From: Faeciplasma sp048393055
GTDB lineage: Bacteria; Bacillota; Clostridia; Oscillospirales; Ruminococcaceae
Assembly (NCBI GenBank): GCA_048393055.1
Contig: DBFJJS010000019.1
Span: 54,150-118,149, forward strand
Direction: 5' to 3'
DNA length: 64,000 nt
Position numbers and translations under genes: made by a program
Shown: piece by piece, positions 40,549 through 49,852 of the stretch
How positions within the stretch are numbered: position 1 is the stretch's first letter
Layout of the letters: each line of letters starts with the position of its first letter
The notes under the pieces: generated by a model
Databases searched by the model: none
What the model was told of the DNA's origin: nothing
Seen by the model: the letters and a program-made list of their open reading frames with translations, nothing else

Positions 40549-41382
40549 ATGAATGTTTTAGTAACACTTGACCATCATTACTATCCTCAGCTGCAGGTCA
40601 TGTTGACATCTTTAAAACTGAATAATCCCAGGACGCACGTTGCGCTTTATATGATTCACAACAACTTCCCGGGGGAATTACTGGCTGATTTGAAGATGTG
40701 GTGTTTATCTGTGGACTTCGACTTTATCCCAATACAGATAGATGGCAAACTGTTTCAGGATGCGCCTGTAAGCAAGAGATATCCAATAGAAATGTATTAT
40801 CGTCTTCTGGCGGCACATATATTGCCGGAGAATGTCGCTCAGATCCTGTATCTTGACCCGGATACGCTAATCATCAATCCGATATGGCAGCTTTGGCAGA
40901 AAGATTTGGGAGAAAATCTCTTTGCGGCAGCCGCGCATACCGGTAAAACGGATCTGGCAAACAATGTGAACCGGGTCCGGTTAGGGATAGAGAATGCCTA
41001 TTATAATTCGGGGGTTCTCTTGATGAATCTAACGCGGGGGCGAAAAGAGATCGTGCCCGCAGAAGTTTTCAGCTATATTGAAAAGAACCGCAAAGACTTG
41101 GTCCTGCCGGATCAGGATCTGCTCAACGCGATGTACGGGGATTCGATACTTCCACTGGACGATGCACTTTGGAATTATGACGCCCGGAACTACAATACTT
41201 ATATGATGAGAAGTTCCGGGAAATATAATTTAAAATGGGTGATAGAGCATACTTCCATTCTGCATTTCTGCGGAAAGCCAAAGCCTTGGAAACAGCCTTA
41301 CTTCTATCGGTTCGGCATGCTGTACTACCATTATGAACAATTAGCCAAACGCTCATGGGAAACGGCTGCGCAGTCTCAATAA
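40549..41382 (+). CDS. Glycosyltransferase family 8
   Basis: 277 residues. MNVLVTLDHHYYPQLQVMLTSL opens the GT-A fold, and the DxD metal site is YLDPDTLI near residue 106. YYNSGVLLMNL and the closing HFCGKPKPW histidine are typical GT8. It adds a hexose (glucose or galactose, from a UDP-sugar) with retention. GGGGAGA precedes the ATG. First gene of the operon controlled by the TetR protein. Confidence 0.9.
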   Translation: MNVLVTLDHHYYPQLQVMLTSLKLNNPRTHVALYMIHNNFPGELLADLKMWCLSVDFDFIPIQIDGKLFQDAPVSKRYPIEMYYRLLAAHILPENVAQILYLDPDTLIINPIWQLWQKDLGENLFAAAAHTGKTDLANNVNRVRLGIENAYYNSGVLLMNLTRGRKEIVPAEVFSYIEKNRKDLVLPDQDLLNAMYGDSILPLDDALWNYDARNYNTYMMRSSGKYNLKWVIEHTSILHFCGKPKPWKQPYFYRFGMLYYHYEQLAKRSWETAAQSQ

Positions 41383-41413
41383 AACTATCGGGGGAACAGA
41401 AGGTGGCGATCAT

Positions 41414-42535
41414 GTGGAAACATTGATTTTATACTGTGATACTGGCGGCGGGCATCATACCGCTGCGTTGGCGATGTCCGATGAACTGAAGAAGCGCGGC
41501 CATCATGTGACGATGATGGATCCCTATGTGTTGGCAGGAAAGCGCACAGCCAGTGTGATTGGTAACAGCTATATTAAGCTAGTGCAGCATTCGCCAAAGA
41601 GTTTTGGTGCAATTTATGCGATAGGAGAAGCATATGACAAATTGCCTGTTCGTTCTCCGGTCTATTGGGCAAATGGAAAATTGGCGAAAGCAATGGAGCA
41701 ATACTTGCAGGAGCATTCTTTCGACTGTATCGTGATGACCCATACCTTTCCCGCTCAAATTCTGGCGCATTTGAATCAGAAAGAGCGGTCCTGCTTCAAG
41801 ACATTGCTGATTGCGACGGATTACACATGCACACCCTTTTTTGAAGAATCAAACTGTGATTATTACGGGATACCGACAGCCGATTTGGCAGATGAGTTTA
41901 CTTCTAAAGGAATTCCCAAAGAGAAGATGCTGGCTTATGGAATCCCTGTGCGAAAAGAATTCATAGAGGCTGGCAGCAAGGCCGAAATGCGTAAAAAGCT
42001 GGAATGGCCCAAAAACAAAAAATATATTCTGCTTTCGGGCGGGAGTATGGGAGCCGGACATCTTGTGAAAGCCGCCGCGGTGCTGAAAAAATACCTGGAA
42101 TTAAACAAGGAGTACCAGCTGACGATTATTTGCGGCAGTAACCAGAAGCTTTATCAGCAGCTTATGGAGGAGTATGATGGCAAAGAACGAATCCGGATTT
42201 TAGGATTCACGGACAAAATGCCCGTGTACATGAAAGCCGCCGACTTCTTTATTACCAAGCCGGGCGGTCTGTCCTCGACAGAGGCCGCTGTGTGCGGAAT
42301 ACCGATTATTCACCTATCTCCCATACCGGGCTGTGAGACCTTCAACGCCCGATATTTTTCGCAGCACGGTATGGGCCTGTATGTTTTTCAGCCCGGGCAG
42401 GAGCTGCTGGACGCCCTGGATACCCTGCGGGACAGTAGCCGCGGGGAATCGATGGTACAGGCCCAACGGGAGTATATCTCCCCAAAGGCCGCCGCTGACT
42501 ATTGCGATGTTTTGGAGTCCGTCTGCGCTAATTGA
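41414..42535 (+). CDS. MGDG synthase-like GT28 glycosyltransferase
   Basis: 373 residues from GTG 41414; an ATG at 41412 is out of frame. The N-terminal TGGGHHTAALAMSDELKKRGH is the diacylglycerol glycosyltransferase (MGDG/UgtP) block, and the C-terminal part has FITKPGGLSSTEAAVCGIPIIHLSPIPGCE, the UDP-sugar site. It likely glycosylates diacylglycerol to make a membrane glycolipid; the preceding GT8 could then extend it. Confidence 0.9.
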   Translation: METLILYCDTGGGHHTAALAMSDELKKRGHHVTMMDPYVLAGKRTASVIGNSYIKLVQHSPKSFGAIYAIGEAYDKLPVRSPVYWANGKLAKAMEQYLQEHSFDCIVMTHTFPAQILAHLNQKERSCFKTLLIATDYTCTPFFEESNCDYYGIPTADLADEFTSKGIPKEKMLAYGIPVRKEFIEAGSKAEMRKKLEWPKNKKYILLSGGSMGAGHLVKAAAVLKKYLELNKEYQLTIICGSNQKLYQQLMEEYDGKERIRILGFTDKMPVYMKAADFFITKPGGLSSTEAAVCGIPIIHLSPIPGCETFNARYFSQHGMGLYVFQPGQELLDALDTLRDSSRGESMVQAQREYISPKAAADYCDVLESVCAN

Positions 42536-42589
42536 GAAGATTTTGTATGAGTATTCTACCAATACGGCAATATCCAAATGCAAAGCTGG

Positions 42590-42686
42590 GATGGATTCCT
42601 ACCGCTTTAACATAGAAAAGACAGCCAAAGCCCACAAGGTTGTCGTCAATGGGCATACAGAAGGAAAAGTTCTTTTACAGTTTTAA
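42590..42686 (+). pseudogene. 3' remnant of quinone/zinc-type oxidoreductase
   Basis: The frame reads FNIEKTAKAHKVVVNGHTEGK before a stop, the C-terminal signature of NADPH:quinone reductases and medium-chain dehydrogenases (…EAHxxxxxGHxxGKxVL). The remaining 300 residues are missing. It is a leftover between the glycosyltransferase and ABC genes and marks an older recombination join. Confidence 0.6.
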
Positions 42687-42707
42687 AAAATGAAGGGGAT
42701 AAGCGCT

Positions 42708-45700
42708 ATGCTGGAACTGAAAGATATAAAAAAAGATTATCCGGCCGGAGGCGAAACGGTCAAAGCATTAAAAGGCATTACTTTGCAATTCCGCGAAAGT
42801 GAGTTCGTCTCGATATTAGGCCCCTCCGGCTGCGGAAAGACAACGTTGTTAAACATCATCGGAGGGTTGGATCAGTATACCTCCGGCGATCTTATTATAA
42901 ATGGAACGTCTACCAAGGATTTTAAAGATCATGATTGGGATTCCTATCGGAATCATTCCATTGGTTTTGTCTTTCAAAGCTATAACCTGATTCCTCACCA
43001 GACGGTTTTGCAGAATGTGGAGTTAGCGTTGACCCTTTCCGGGGTGTCCAAAACCGAACGGCGCCGCCGGGCAAAAGAAGCACTGGAAAAAGTAGGGCTC
43101 GGATCCCAGTTGAAGAAGAAACCGAGTGAAATGTCTGGCGGTCAGATGCAGCGTGTGGCAATTGCCAGGGCGATCGTCAATAACCCGGACATCATCCTGG
43201 CGGATGAGCCGACTGGTGCGTTGGATACAGAAACGAGTATCCAGGTTATGGATATCCTGAAAGAGATTTCGAAAGACCGTCTAATTATAATGGTAACCCA
43301 CAATCCTGAGCTTGCCGAAAAATATTCAACCCGAATCGTCAGGATGTTGGATGGCACTCTGATTAGCGATTCTGCGCCTATGACGGAACAGGAGATTTTG
43401 CAGGAACGGAAGGCAGCAAAGGAAAAAGCCGAAAAAGAGAAAAAGGCAAAAAAACCTTCCATGTCTCTGGGAACTTCATTTGGACTTTCTCTGAAAAACC
43501 TGTTTACCAAAAAAGGTCGGACAGTATTAACGTCCTTTGCCGGTAGCATTGGTATTATTGGGATCGCGCTGATTTATGCGGTATCACAGGGTACCACCAC
43601 GTATATTGATGCTATACAAGAAGATACGCTTTCCTCTTATCCCTTGACACTGCAAGCACAGAATATGGATTTGGGAGCATTGATGGAGGAATTTATCGGC
43701 GCAGCCCAGTCAGACCAACATGCTGATGACGCAGTATATCAAAAGCCCATGCTGTACGACATGGTCAACGCTTTAAATTCAGCCAACGGGACGAAGAATG
43801 ACTTGCGTTCCTTTAAGGAGTATCTGGAAAAACGCATGGCTGATACAGATACAGAGGACAGCCTCCATGATGCCATCAACGGCGTCCAGTACACTTACGA
43901 TACGGATTTTCTGGTTTATACGGAGAGTGTTGACGGAACCATACTCCGTTCTGACTCCCGTGAACTAATGCAGGAGCTTCTGATGGAGTACTTTGGACTG
44001 GATATGTCTTCTATGCTCGGCCTTGGTAAAGATTACGGGCTGGAAGATACCATGACCACGTTATCTTCCTTTTCCCCGACCGGAAGTTCTGCAATATTGT
44101 GGCAGGAGATGCTGCCCGGCGAGAATGGGAAACTAGTAAATACAATGTTGGAGAGCCAGTATGAAGTGGTTTATGGTTCCTGGCCAACAGAATACAATGA
44201 AATCGTGCTTGTACTGGATGAAAATAATGAGATCGACGATATGGCGCTTTATGCCTTGGGGCTGAAATCCAAGGATGAGATCGATGCAATTATGGAGGCC
44301 GCTATTCATCAGACAGAGGTGGAAGTGGAGGAAGAAAAATGGTCCTATGAGGATATTTGCAACATGGAGTTTAAAACAATTTTGAATTCCAGCTGCTATG
44401 CTTTAGATGAAGGCACTGGCCTTTACGTAGATTTGCGGGAGACAGAGGCAGGTATGAGATATCTTTATGATAATGGGATTGGCCTGAAGGTTTCCGGAAT
44501 CATTCGTCCGAATAAAGATGCTGTTTCCACCATGCTTAACGGTTCAATTGGATACACCAGCGAGTTGACGAAGTATGTCATAGAGCATACCAAAGATTCT
44601 GACGCCGTAACGGCGCAGCTGGATAATCCGTCCACCGATATCTTTACAGGCCTTCCATTTCAGGAAAGCACAGGTGACTTGACGGATGAACAAAAGGAAG
44701 CAGAATTCAGAAATTACATCGCCGGTCTTGATGAAAACGGGAAAGCGGATGCGTACGTGAAAATCATGAGCATCCCTACACAAGATCAGATTGATGAGGC
44801 GGTTTCTCAGGCAACATCCAATATATCGCGGGAAGATATGGAACAACAGATGCTACAGGGACTCAGCGAGCAGGCCGGCATGCCGACAGAGGAACTTCAA
44901 GATTACATATCGTCCATGAGCGATGAGGAATTATCCGATATGTTTACGCAAATGGCCGAGGAACAATTCAAAGCGCAGTTTGCGGAACAAGTACAGTCAG
45001 AGATGAGCTCTATGGGTCCGCAGCAGCTGGTGGGGGCACTGGACATGGCGCTGGAGACATATACCACTGAACAGTGCGCTTCGTATTATGACGAGGTTCT
45101 TGTCTTTTCCGATTCCAGCTACGATGATAATATGCGCGAATTGGGATATGTGGATCTCGACGATCCGTCCACTATCAATATCTATGCGTCTACTTTTGGA
45201 AACAAGGACGTCATCGAGCAAGCAATTTCCGATTACAATAATACGGTGGATGAGCTGGAGCAAATCACTTACACAGATTACGTAGGATTGATGATGTCTT
45301 CCGTCACCTATATCATCAATGCTATCACCTATGTTCTGATTGCTTTTGTTGCTGTTTCCCTGATCGTTTCCTCCATCATGATCGGAGTTATTACGCTGAT
45401 TTCTGTGCAGGAGCGTACAAAGGAAATAGGAATTCTTCGTGCTATCGGTGCATCAAAGAGAAATGTATCTTCCCTGTTCAATGCGGAAACTCTCATTATC
45501 GGGTTTACCTCTGGCGCGCTTGGCGTATTAGTTACCTATTTGTTGTGTATTCCTGTCAATTTAATCCTACATCATTTTACAGGTATTAATACCTTGAACG
45601 CTTTTCTATCGCCGTGGGTAGCTGTGGTTTTGGTTTTGATCAGCATGGCCCTGACCTTATTCTCCGGCATCATTCCCTCCAGAAGTGCGGCAAAAAAGGA

Positions 45701-45728
45701 CCCGGTTGTGGCGCTACGTACAGAATAA
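42708..45728 (+). CDS. ABC transporter, fused ATPase and FtsX permease
   Basis: 1006 residues from ATG 42708 (AAGGGG at nine bases). The ATPase domain 1-230 has Walker A GPSGCGKT (38-45), signature SGGQ (143-146) and Walker B IILADE. A first helix follows at about 275-300, then a large extracytoplasmic domain of some 530 acidic residues, then three helices of an FtsX/MacB permease (ERTKEIGILRAIGASKRN). It belongs to the MacB-like class, which exports or pulls lipids or peptides rather than importing. With the glycolipid enzymes upstream, glycolipid handling is a reasonable guess. Confidence 0.92.
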   Translation: MLELKDIKKDYPAGGETVKALKGITLQFRESEFVSILGPSGCGKTTLLNIIGGLDQYTSGDLIINGTSTKDFKDHDWDSYRNHSIGFVFQSYNLIPHQTVLQNVELALTLSGVSKTERRRRAKEALEKVGLGSQLKKKPSEMSGGQMQRVAIARAIVNNPDIILADEPTGALDTETSIQVMDILKEISKDRLIIMVTHNPELAEKYSTRIVRMLDGTLISDSAPMTEQEILQERKAAKEKAEKEKKAKKPSMSLGTSFGLSLKNLFTKKGRTVLTSFAGSIGIIGIALIYAVSQGTTTYIDAIQEDTLSSYPLTLQAQNMDLGALMEEFIGAAQSDQHADDAVYQKPMLYDMVNALNSANGTKNDLRSFKEYLEKRMADTDTEDSLHDAINGVQYTYDTDFLVYTESVDGTILRSDSRELMQELLMEYFGLDMSSMLGLGKDYGLEDTMTTLSSFSPTGSSAILWQEMLPGENGKLVNTMLESQYEVVYGSWPTEYNEIVLVLDENNEIDDMALYALGLKSKDEIDAIMEAAIHQTEVEVEEEKWSYEDICNMEFKTILNSSCYALDEGTGLYVDLRETEAGMRYLYDNGIGLKVSGIIRPNKDAVSTMLNGSIGYTSELTKYVIEHTKDSDAVTAQLDNPSTDIFTGLPFQESTGDLTDEQKEAEFRNYIAGLDENGKADAYVKIMSIPTQDQIDEAVSQATSNISREDMEQQMLQGLSEQAGMPTEELQDYISSMSDEELSDMFTQMAEEQFKAQFAEQVQSEMSSMGPQQLVGALDMALETYTTEQCASYYDEVLVFSDSSYDDNMRELGYVDLDDPSTINIYASTFGNKDVIEQAISDYNNTVDELEQITYTDYVGLMMSSVTYIINAITYVLIAFVAVSLIVSSIMIGVITLISVQERTKEIGILRAIGASKRNVSSLFNAETLIIGFTSGALGVLVTYLLCIPVNLILHHFTGINTLNAFLSPWVAVVLVLISMALTLFSGIIPSRSAAKKDPVVALRTE

Positions 45729-45780
45729 ATGGTATGACCTTTCTAAAATCCGTTTTAGGGGCACCCTGCATTCAAAATTG

Positions 45781-45817
45781 AGGTACGGGAACCCGGCAAA
45801 GTTCCCGTACCTTTTTA
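45781..45817 (+). terminator. Terminator after ABC transporter gene
   Basis: AGGTACGGGAAC and GTTCCCGTACCT pair perfectly around eight bases and are followed by TTTTTA. A half operator (GCAACAT, 45853-45859) lies between it and the next gene. Confidence 0.85.
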
Positions 45818-45879
45818 TCATTGGTGGATAAGGCCGCCACTGGAGAACAAATGCAACATCAAGTTTAGGGAGGGTTGGT

Positions 45880-46890
45880 ATGGCAAAAAAGATGAAAAGT
45901 ATTGTTGTGAAAAAAGAGCATACGGAGGAGACCGTCTCCTACGTATCCGAGATAGAGGAAGAAAGCCTGCGGCTGTTGGATACCGCCAAAAAAATGGAGC
46001 AGGATTTGGCCGCCTATTATCCGAAGATGCTGGACAATGAAACTTCTCAATCGGAATCGCTTGGGAGGGTAGAATCGCTCAAGCGGGCAGCAAACAATAT
46101 ATTTAAGGCATGGAGACAGGTCTATTCTGCCAGCGATGAATTGAATGCCCGACGGAACGACATAAAGAACAGGGAAAAAAACCGTATCCTTCCCATTGCT
46201 CCTCCATCTAATGCTGAGATAGATTTAGATGAAAGCCAGTCCAAGCATTTTTTTGCTAAGGGCCTGAATGCCTATAAACTGTTGCTCATTTTTTACATTG
46301 GGAGTTTTGCCGGCGTTGTCGTCGAAATGCTGTGGTGCCTGATTACAAATGGGTATATAGAAAGCCGGGCTGGTCTTGTATACGGTCCATTTAATCCGTT
46401 GTATGGGGCCGGCGCTGTATTGTTGACCGTGTGCCTGTACAGATTCAGGAACAGGGGCAGTTGGCTCTCCTTTATAGGCGGTATGCTGGTAGGAAGCGTA
46501 CTAGAATATGTATGTTCCTGGGGTGAGGAATTTGTGCTTGGTTCCCGTTCCTGGGACTACAGCGATATGCCGTTCAACATCAACGGGCGTATTTGCCTGC
46601 TATACTCTGTATTTTGGGGCTTACTCAGTGTCTTATGGATCAAAAATCTTTACCCAAGAGTTGCAAAGTGGATCCTGAAAATACCCAATCGTGTTGGAAA
46701 AATTATCACCTGGCTGCTGACAATTTTCTTTGCTATTGACATATTGGTATCCGGCGTAGCTGTGTTCAGGTGGTCCCAACGGGTTGAAGGAATTGCTCCT
46801 TCTAACGTTTTTTGGGAGTTTGTCGATGAGCGTTTCCCAGATGAGCGGATGGAGAAAGTTTACGCCAATATGGACTTTGTAGAACAGTAA
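45880..46890 (+). CDS. CmpB-family membrane protein with N-terminal helical domain
   Basis: 336 residues. The N-terminal 120 residues are charged and predicted helical or coiled (EEIDL… EEESLRLLDTAKKMEQDLAAYYP). The CmpB membrane domain follows (SRAGLVYGPFNPLYGAGAVLLTVCLYRF, RSWDYSDMPFNINGRICLLYSVFWGLL). Same family as 37098. The AGGGAGG site precedes ATG 45880. Function unestablished; probably also in the TetR regulon through the half-site upstream. Confidence 0.85.
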   Translation: MAKKMKSIVVKKEHTEETVSYVSEIEEESLRLLDTAKKMEQDLAAYYPKMLDNETSQSESLGRVESLKRAANNIFKAWRQVYSASDELNARRNDIKNREKNRILPIAPPSNAEIDLDESQSKHFFAKGLNAYKLLLIFYIGSFAGVVVEMLWCLITNGYIESRAGLVYGPFNPLYGAGAVLLTVCLYRFRNRGSWLSFIGGMLVGSVLEYVCSWGEEFVLGSRSWDYSDMPFNINGRICLLYSVFWGLLSVLWIKNLYPRVAKWILKIPNRVGKIITWLLTIFFAIDILVSGVAVFRWSQRVEGIAPSNVFWEFVDERFPDERMEKVYANMDFVEQ

Positions 46891-46917
46891 AAGCAAACGG
46901 AGGAGGATTGAAATGCC

Positions 46918-47052
46918 ATGTTTAAAATCATGATTGCAGAGGATGACGCAGAACTCCGTCAGCTTTTCTCGCATGTCCTGATGAAAAATGGTTATACCGT
47001 AAAAGGCGTATCTAACGGGAAAGATGCCCTTGACGTGATGGCAACCGATTGA
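46918..47052 (+). pseudogene. 5' fragment of a response regulator
   Basis: ATG 46918 after GGAGGAGG reads MFKIMIAEDDAELRQLFSHV and then GYTVKGVSNGKDALDVMATD before TGA. The acidic pocket EDD and the first alpha-beta units of a receiver domain are visible, but the phospho-acceptor region and output domain are gone. A truncated gene at the junction with the WYL regulator region. Confidence 0.75.
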
Positions 47053-47086
47053 AGTTTGAACTTATCGGTAGGAGACAAGTGAACTT

Positions 47087-48055
47087 ATGGTCAATAAAAA
47101 CCGAGCTGTATATATTTTCAAATATCTGTGGGATCATACTGACGAGGAACATCCGGCAACCACGGCAGATATCATCCAATATCTTGCTTCCATCGGCATT
47201 GCCACCACGCGCAAAACGGTGGCGGAGGATGCAGCCATGCTGCAGGACAGCGGCTTTGATGTGATATGCAGCCGTAGCCGGCAGAACGAATACTTCATCG
47301 GCTCCCGCCATATGGAGCTTGCTGAATTAAAGCTGTTGGTAGACGCGGTGCAGGCGGCAAAATTCATCTCCCCGAAAAAAAGCAAGGAGCTGATCCGCAA
47401 GGTGTCAGAGCTTGCAAGCCCCCATCAAAGTGACGAACTGAAACGCAGCCTCTTTATGGACGGAAAAGTGAAAACCAGCAACAATGCGGTTTACTATGCC
47501 GTGGATACGCTCCATACGGCAATACAGAAGGAGAAAGCTGTCATTTTCAAATACATTGAATATACACCGCAGAAGAAAAAGGTATATAAGTACGGAGGGC
47601 AGATCTATACCCTTTCCCCCTACGATATGGTTTGGTGCAATGATGCATATTATGTGTGCGGCTTTTCTGAAAGTCATGGCAGGACGGTCACCTTTCGCGT
47701 AGACCGGATGCACCGCCCGGCACTGTCGGAAAGAGAGTACCGCTCAAGGCCAGAGGGATATGATATCTCCCAATATTGCCGCCAGGTATTCTCCATGTAT
47801 GACGGCATACCCTGTATAGTGCAACTGAAATGCGAAAACGCCCTGATGGACGATATCATTGACCGGTTTGGCGAGCAGGTGCAGACAGCGATATTTGACA
47901 GCGGCCATTTTACCGCCACGGTCGAGGTGTCTGTCAGCCCCACCTTTTACGCATGGGTTTTCACCTACGGTGGGCAAATCGAAATCCTCTCTCCCCAACG
48001 GGTGAAAAAAGAGTACGCTGAACGGCTTCAAGCCGCATTAAATAAGGGAAAATAA
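47087..48055 (+). CDS. WYL-domain transcription regulator
   Basis: 322 residues. The N-terminal winged HTH (VYIFKYLWDHTDEEHPATTADIIQYLASIGIATTRKTVAEDAAML) is followed by a WYL domain (AIQKEKAVIFKYIEYTPQKKK, SPYDMVWCNDAYYVCGF, FRVDRMHRPAL) and a C-terminal WCX-like domain. WYL proteins bind nucleic acid or nucleotides and often control defence or DNA-damage genes. It ends in a strong terminator and precedes the LexA-like gene. Confidence 0.9.
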   Translation: MVNKNRAVYIFKYLWDHTDEEHPATTADIIQYLASIGIATTRKTVAEDAAMLQDSGFDVICSRSRQNEYFIGSRHMELAELKLLVDAVQAAKFISPKKSKELIRKVSELASPHQSDELKRSLFMDGKVKTSNNAVYYAVDTLHTAIQKEKAVIFKYIEYTPQKKKVYKYGGQIYTLSPYDMVWCNDAYYVCGFSESHGRTVTFRVDRMHRPALSEREYRSRPEGYDISQYCRQVFSMYDGIPCIVQLKCENALMDDIIDRFGEQVQTAIFDSGHFTATVEVSVSPTFYAWVFTYGGQIEILSPQRVKKEYAERLQAALNKGK

Positions 48056-48064
48056 CTACGCTGA

Positions 48065-48106
48065 AAATCGGGATGGGTTCTGAAACGCCCATCCCGATTT
48101 GACTTT
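48065..48106 (+). terminator. Terminator after WYL gene
   Basis: A perfect 13-base stem (AAATCGGGATGGG, 48065-48077, with 48088-48100), followed by GACTTTT. Confidence 0.8.
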
Positions 48107-48117
48107 TCCAAAACCCA

Positions 48118-48172
48118 TTGAAAACAAATGGAGCGGCTGATATAATAAATCTATCCCGAACGTATTGTTCGG
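48118..48172 (+). promoter_or_regulatory. Promoter and palindromic operator of lexA-like gene
   Basis: TTGAAA (48118-48123), 17 bases, TATAAT (48141-48146). The palindrome CCGAAC-GTATT-GTTCGG (48156-48172) sits at the transcription start. It resembles the Firmicute LexA box CGAAC-N4-GTTCG with one extra spacer base. Repressor binding here would block the gene's own expression. Confidence 0.8.
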
Positions 48173-48195
48173 ATATGACAAAAGGAGACTTTGCC

Positions 48196-48798
48196 ATGCG
48201 GTATAAGAGCGAAGAAATGATAGAACAGATCAGGGATACGATAGAAGAATTCTACTTTACCAACCATCGCTCTCCCTCCATCAGCGAAATCTCCTCGGAG
48301 GTAGGCTGTGCCAGGAGTACGGTTCACAGCTATCTTTGGGAGATGGATAAACGCGGGATGATTTCCTATGACGGTAAAACCATCGAAACCCCCATGACGC
48401 GGAAGACAGACGCGGATGTTATCCTCGCACCGGTGCTGGGCGCCATCGCCTGCGGGGAACCGGAATACGAGGAGGAAAACTTTGAGGCATATGTGCCCCT
48501 GCCGATAGCATTGTTCGGTAACAGTGAGTTCTTTCTTCTCCGCGCCAAAGGGGATTCCATGATCGAGGTGGGCATTGATCCCGGCGATCTGGTGGTGGTC
48601 AAAAAGCAGAACACCGCAAATGAGGGGGACATCATCGTTGCTCTGGTGGACAACGAAACCACCCTCAAGCGGTTTTACATAGACAAGAAACGCCGTTGTG
48701 TCCGGCTGCATCCGGAAAACAGCAGCCTGGAGGACATCTATACCGACCACTGCTATATCCAGGGCGTGGCGCAAAATGTAATTAAACGCCTTACATAA
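48196..48798 (+). CDS. LexA-like self-cleaving repressor
   Basis: 200 residues from ATG 48196 (AAAGGAG upstream). N-terminal LexA-type HTH with SPSISEISSEVGCARSTVHSYLWEMDKRGMI. The S24 peptidase half has the cleavage dipeptide Cys86-Gly87 (AIACGEP), Ser121 (GDSMIE) and Lys158 (TTLKRF). RecA filaments trigger self-cleavage in this family, derepressing target genes. It is divergent from standard LexA mainly in the HTH. Followed by an ImmA/IrrE protease; probably the element's own repressor. Confidence 0.88.
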   Translation: MRYKSEEMIEQIRDTIEEFYFTNHRSPSISEISSEVGCARSTVHSYLWEMDKRGMISYDGKTIETPMTRKTDADVILAPVLGAIACGEPEYEEENFEAYVPLPIALFGNSEFFLLRAKGDSMIEVGIDPGDLVVVKKQNTANEGDIIVALVDNETTLKRFYIDKKRRCVRLHPENSSLEDIYTDHCYIQGVAQNVIKRLT

Positions 48799-48824
48799 CA
48801 CGACAAAGAGAGGAGGAAACTGCA

Positions 48825-49544
48825 TTGACTAACTTTATCTCCCAGACAGAGGCGGAAGAACTGTGTGAGGCCATGCTCCGCCTGTATCTTGGCAGGGACG
48901 CACCAGCACCAGATCGTATCAATATCGACGGCTTCGTGCGGGATTACTTGAAATGCCAAATCCTGTACGAAACCTTTGCTGAAGATGATCCCGATAAGAT
49001 CGGGTTTGCGGGCGATGGAAGGACGCCGCTGAAAATACGGCGGAACAAAAAAGTGCTGGCACAGGTGTTTCCGTTTAAGACCATTGTCCTGGAACGCCGC
49101 CTGCTCACTCCGGAAGAATCCACGCACCGGCGCTTCACCCTTGCCCATGAGGCTGGCCATGTCATTGCCATGCGTTTGAGCCCAGACAGTGCCGCCTGCT
49201 TTCACCATACCCATGATCAGGAACGGGAGTACACGATCCGCGAGCTACGGGAGCGGTACACCATCAGTGAATGGCAGGCAAATACCTTCGCCGCTTCCCT
49301 GCTGATGCCGGTTCCCGTTATGCACAAAGCCCTCAGAAAGTTCAACGGTGACAAACGCTTGCCGGTCTACGGGGAAACTGTCTTCCATCCAAGGGAAAAG
49401 GTTATCCTGCAAAAGATGTCGGCATCCTTGGGCGTATCCTTCACCGCTCTGGTGATCCGCCTGCGCGGACTGGGGATGCTTAATCATCACAGCATCTGTG
49501 AATATATTGAAAAGGAACTGCGCTTTGGAGGCGATACCTCATGA
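48825..49544 (+). CDS. ImmA/IrrE family metalloprotease
   Basis: 239 residues from TTG 48825, seven bases after AGAGGAGG. Zinc motif HEAGH (108-112), with the third ligand Glu149 in SEWQANTFAASLLMP. ImmA of ICEBs1 cuts the ICE repressor ImmR to start excision; IrrE-type proteins cut radiation-response repressors. Here the neighbour is the LexA-like repressor, its likely target. Confidence 0.9.
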   Translation: MTNFISQTEAEELCEAMLRLYLGRDAPAPDRINIDGFVRDYLKCQILYETFAEDDPDKIGFAGDGRTPLKIRRNKKVLAQVFPFKTIVLERRLLTPEESTHRRFTLAHEAGHVIAMRLSPDSAACFHHTHDQEREYTIRELRERYTISEWQANTFAASLLMPVPVMHKALRKFNGDKRLPVYGETVFHPREKVILQKMSASLGVSFTALVIRLRGLGMLNHHSICEYIEKELRFGGDTS

Positions 49545-49789
49545 CGAGCTATCCTAATGAGGAAGCGCGCAGGAAAGCAGAGCTGTCCCGTAAGGAGGCG
49601 GAAAGTCTCATAGAACGGGAACTTCGCTGTCCCGAATGCGGCTTTAAGGCGGGGTCGGTGTTCTCCGACTGTATGGGGCATCTTACTATCCGATGCCGAA
49701 AGTGTAAGACAGTCTCCGTGCTGAACCTTGCCTACTTCCGGCGGCACCGCAGGCGCAGAAGGATGTACCTGCCGCGCCGGAAAAAATAG
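49541..49789 (+). CDS. Small zinc-ribbon protein
   Basis: 82 residues overlapping the protease gene by four bases. Two CxxC pairs (CPECGFKAGSVFSDCMG and CRKCKTV) form a zinc ribbon, framed by a Lys/Glu-rich helix and a very basic tail (RRHRRRRRMYLPRRKK). It resembles small Com-like translation regulators and could bind RNA or DNA. Confidence 0.7.
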   Translation: MTSYPNEEARRKAELSRKEAESLIERELRCPECGFKAGSVFSDCMGHLTIRCRKCKTVSVLNLAYFRRHRRRRRMYLPRRKK

Positions 49790-49852
49790 AATAACAAACA
49801 ACGAACTCTATTCGAGCAAGCGGAGATGACCGGAAAACGGTCAGGCTGCCAA

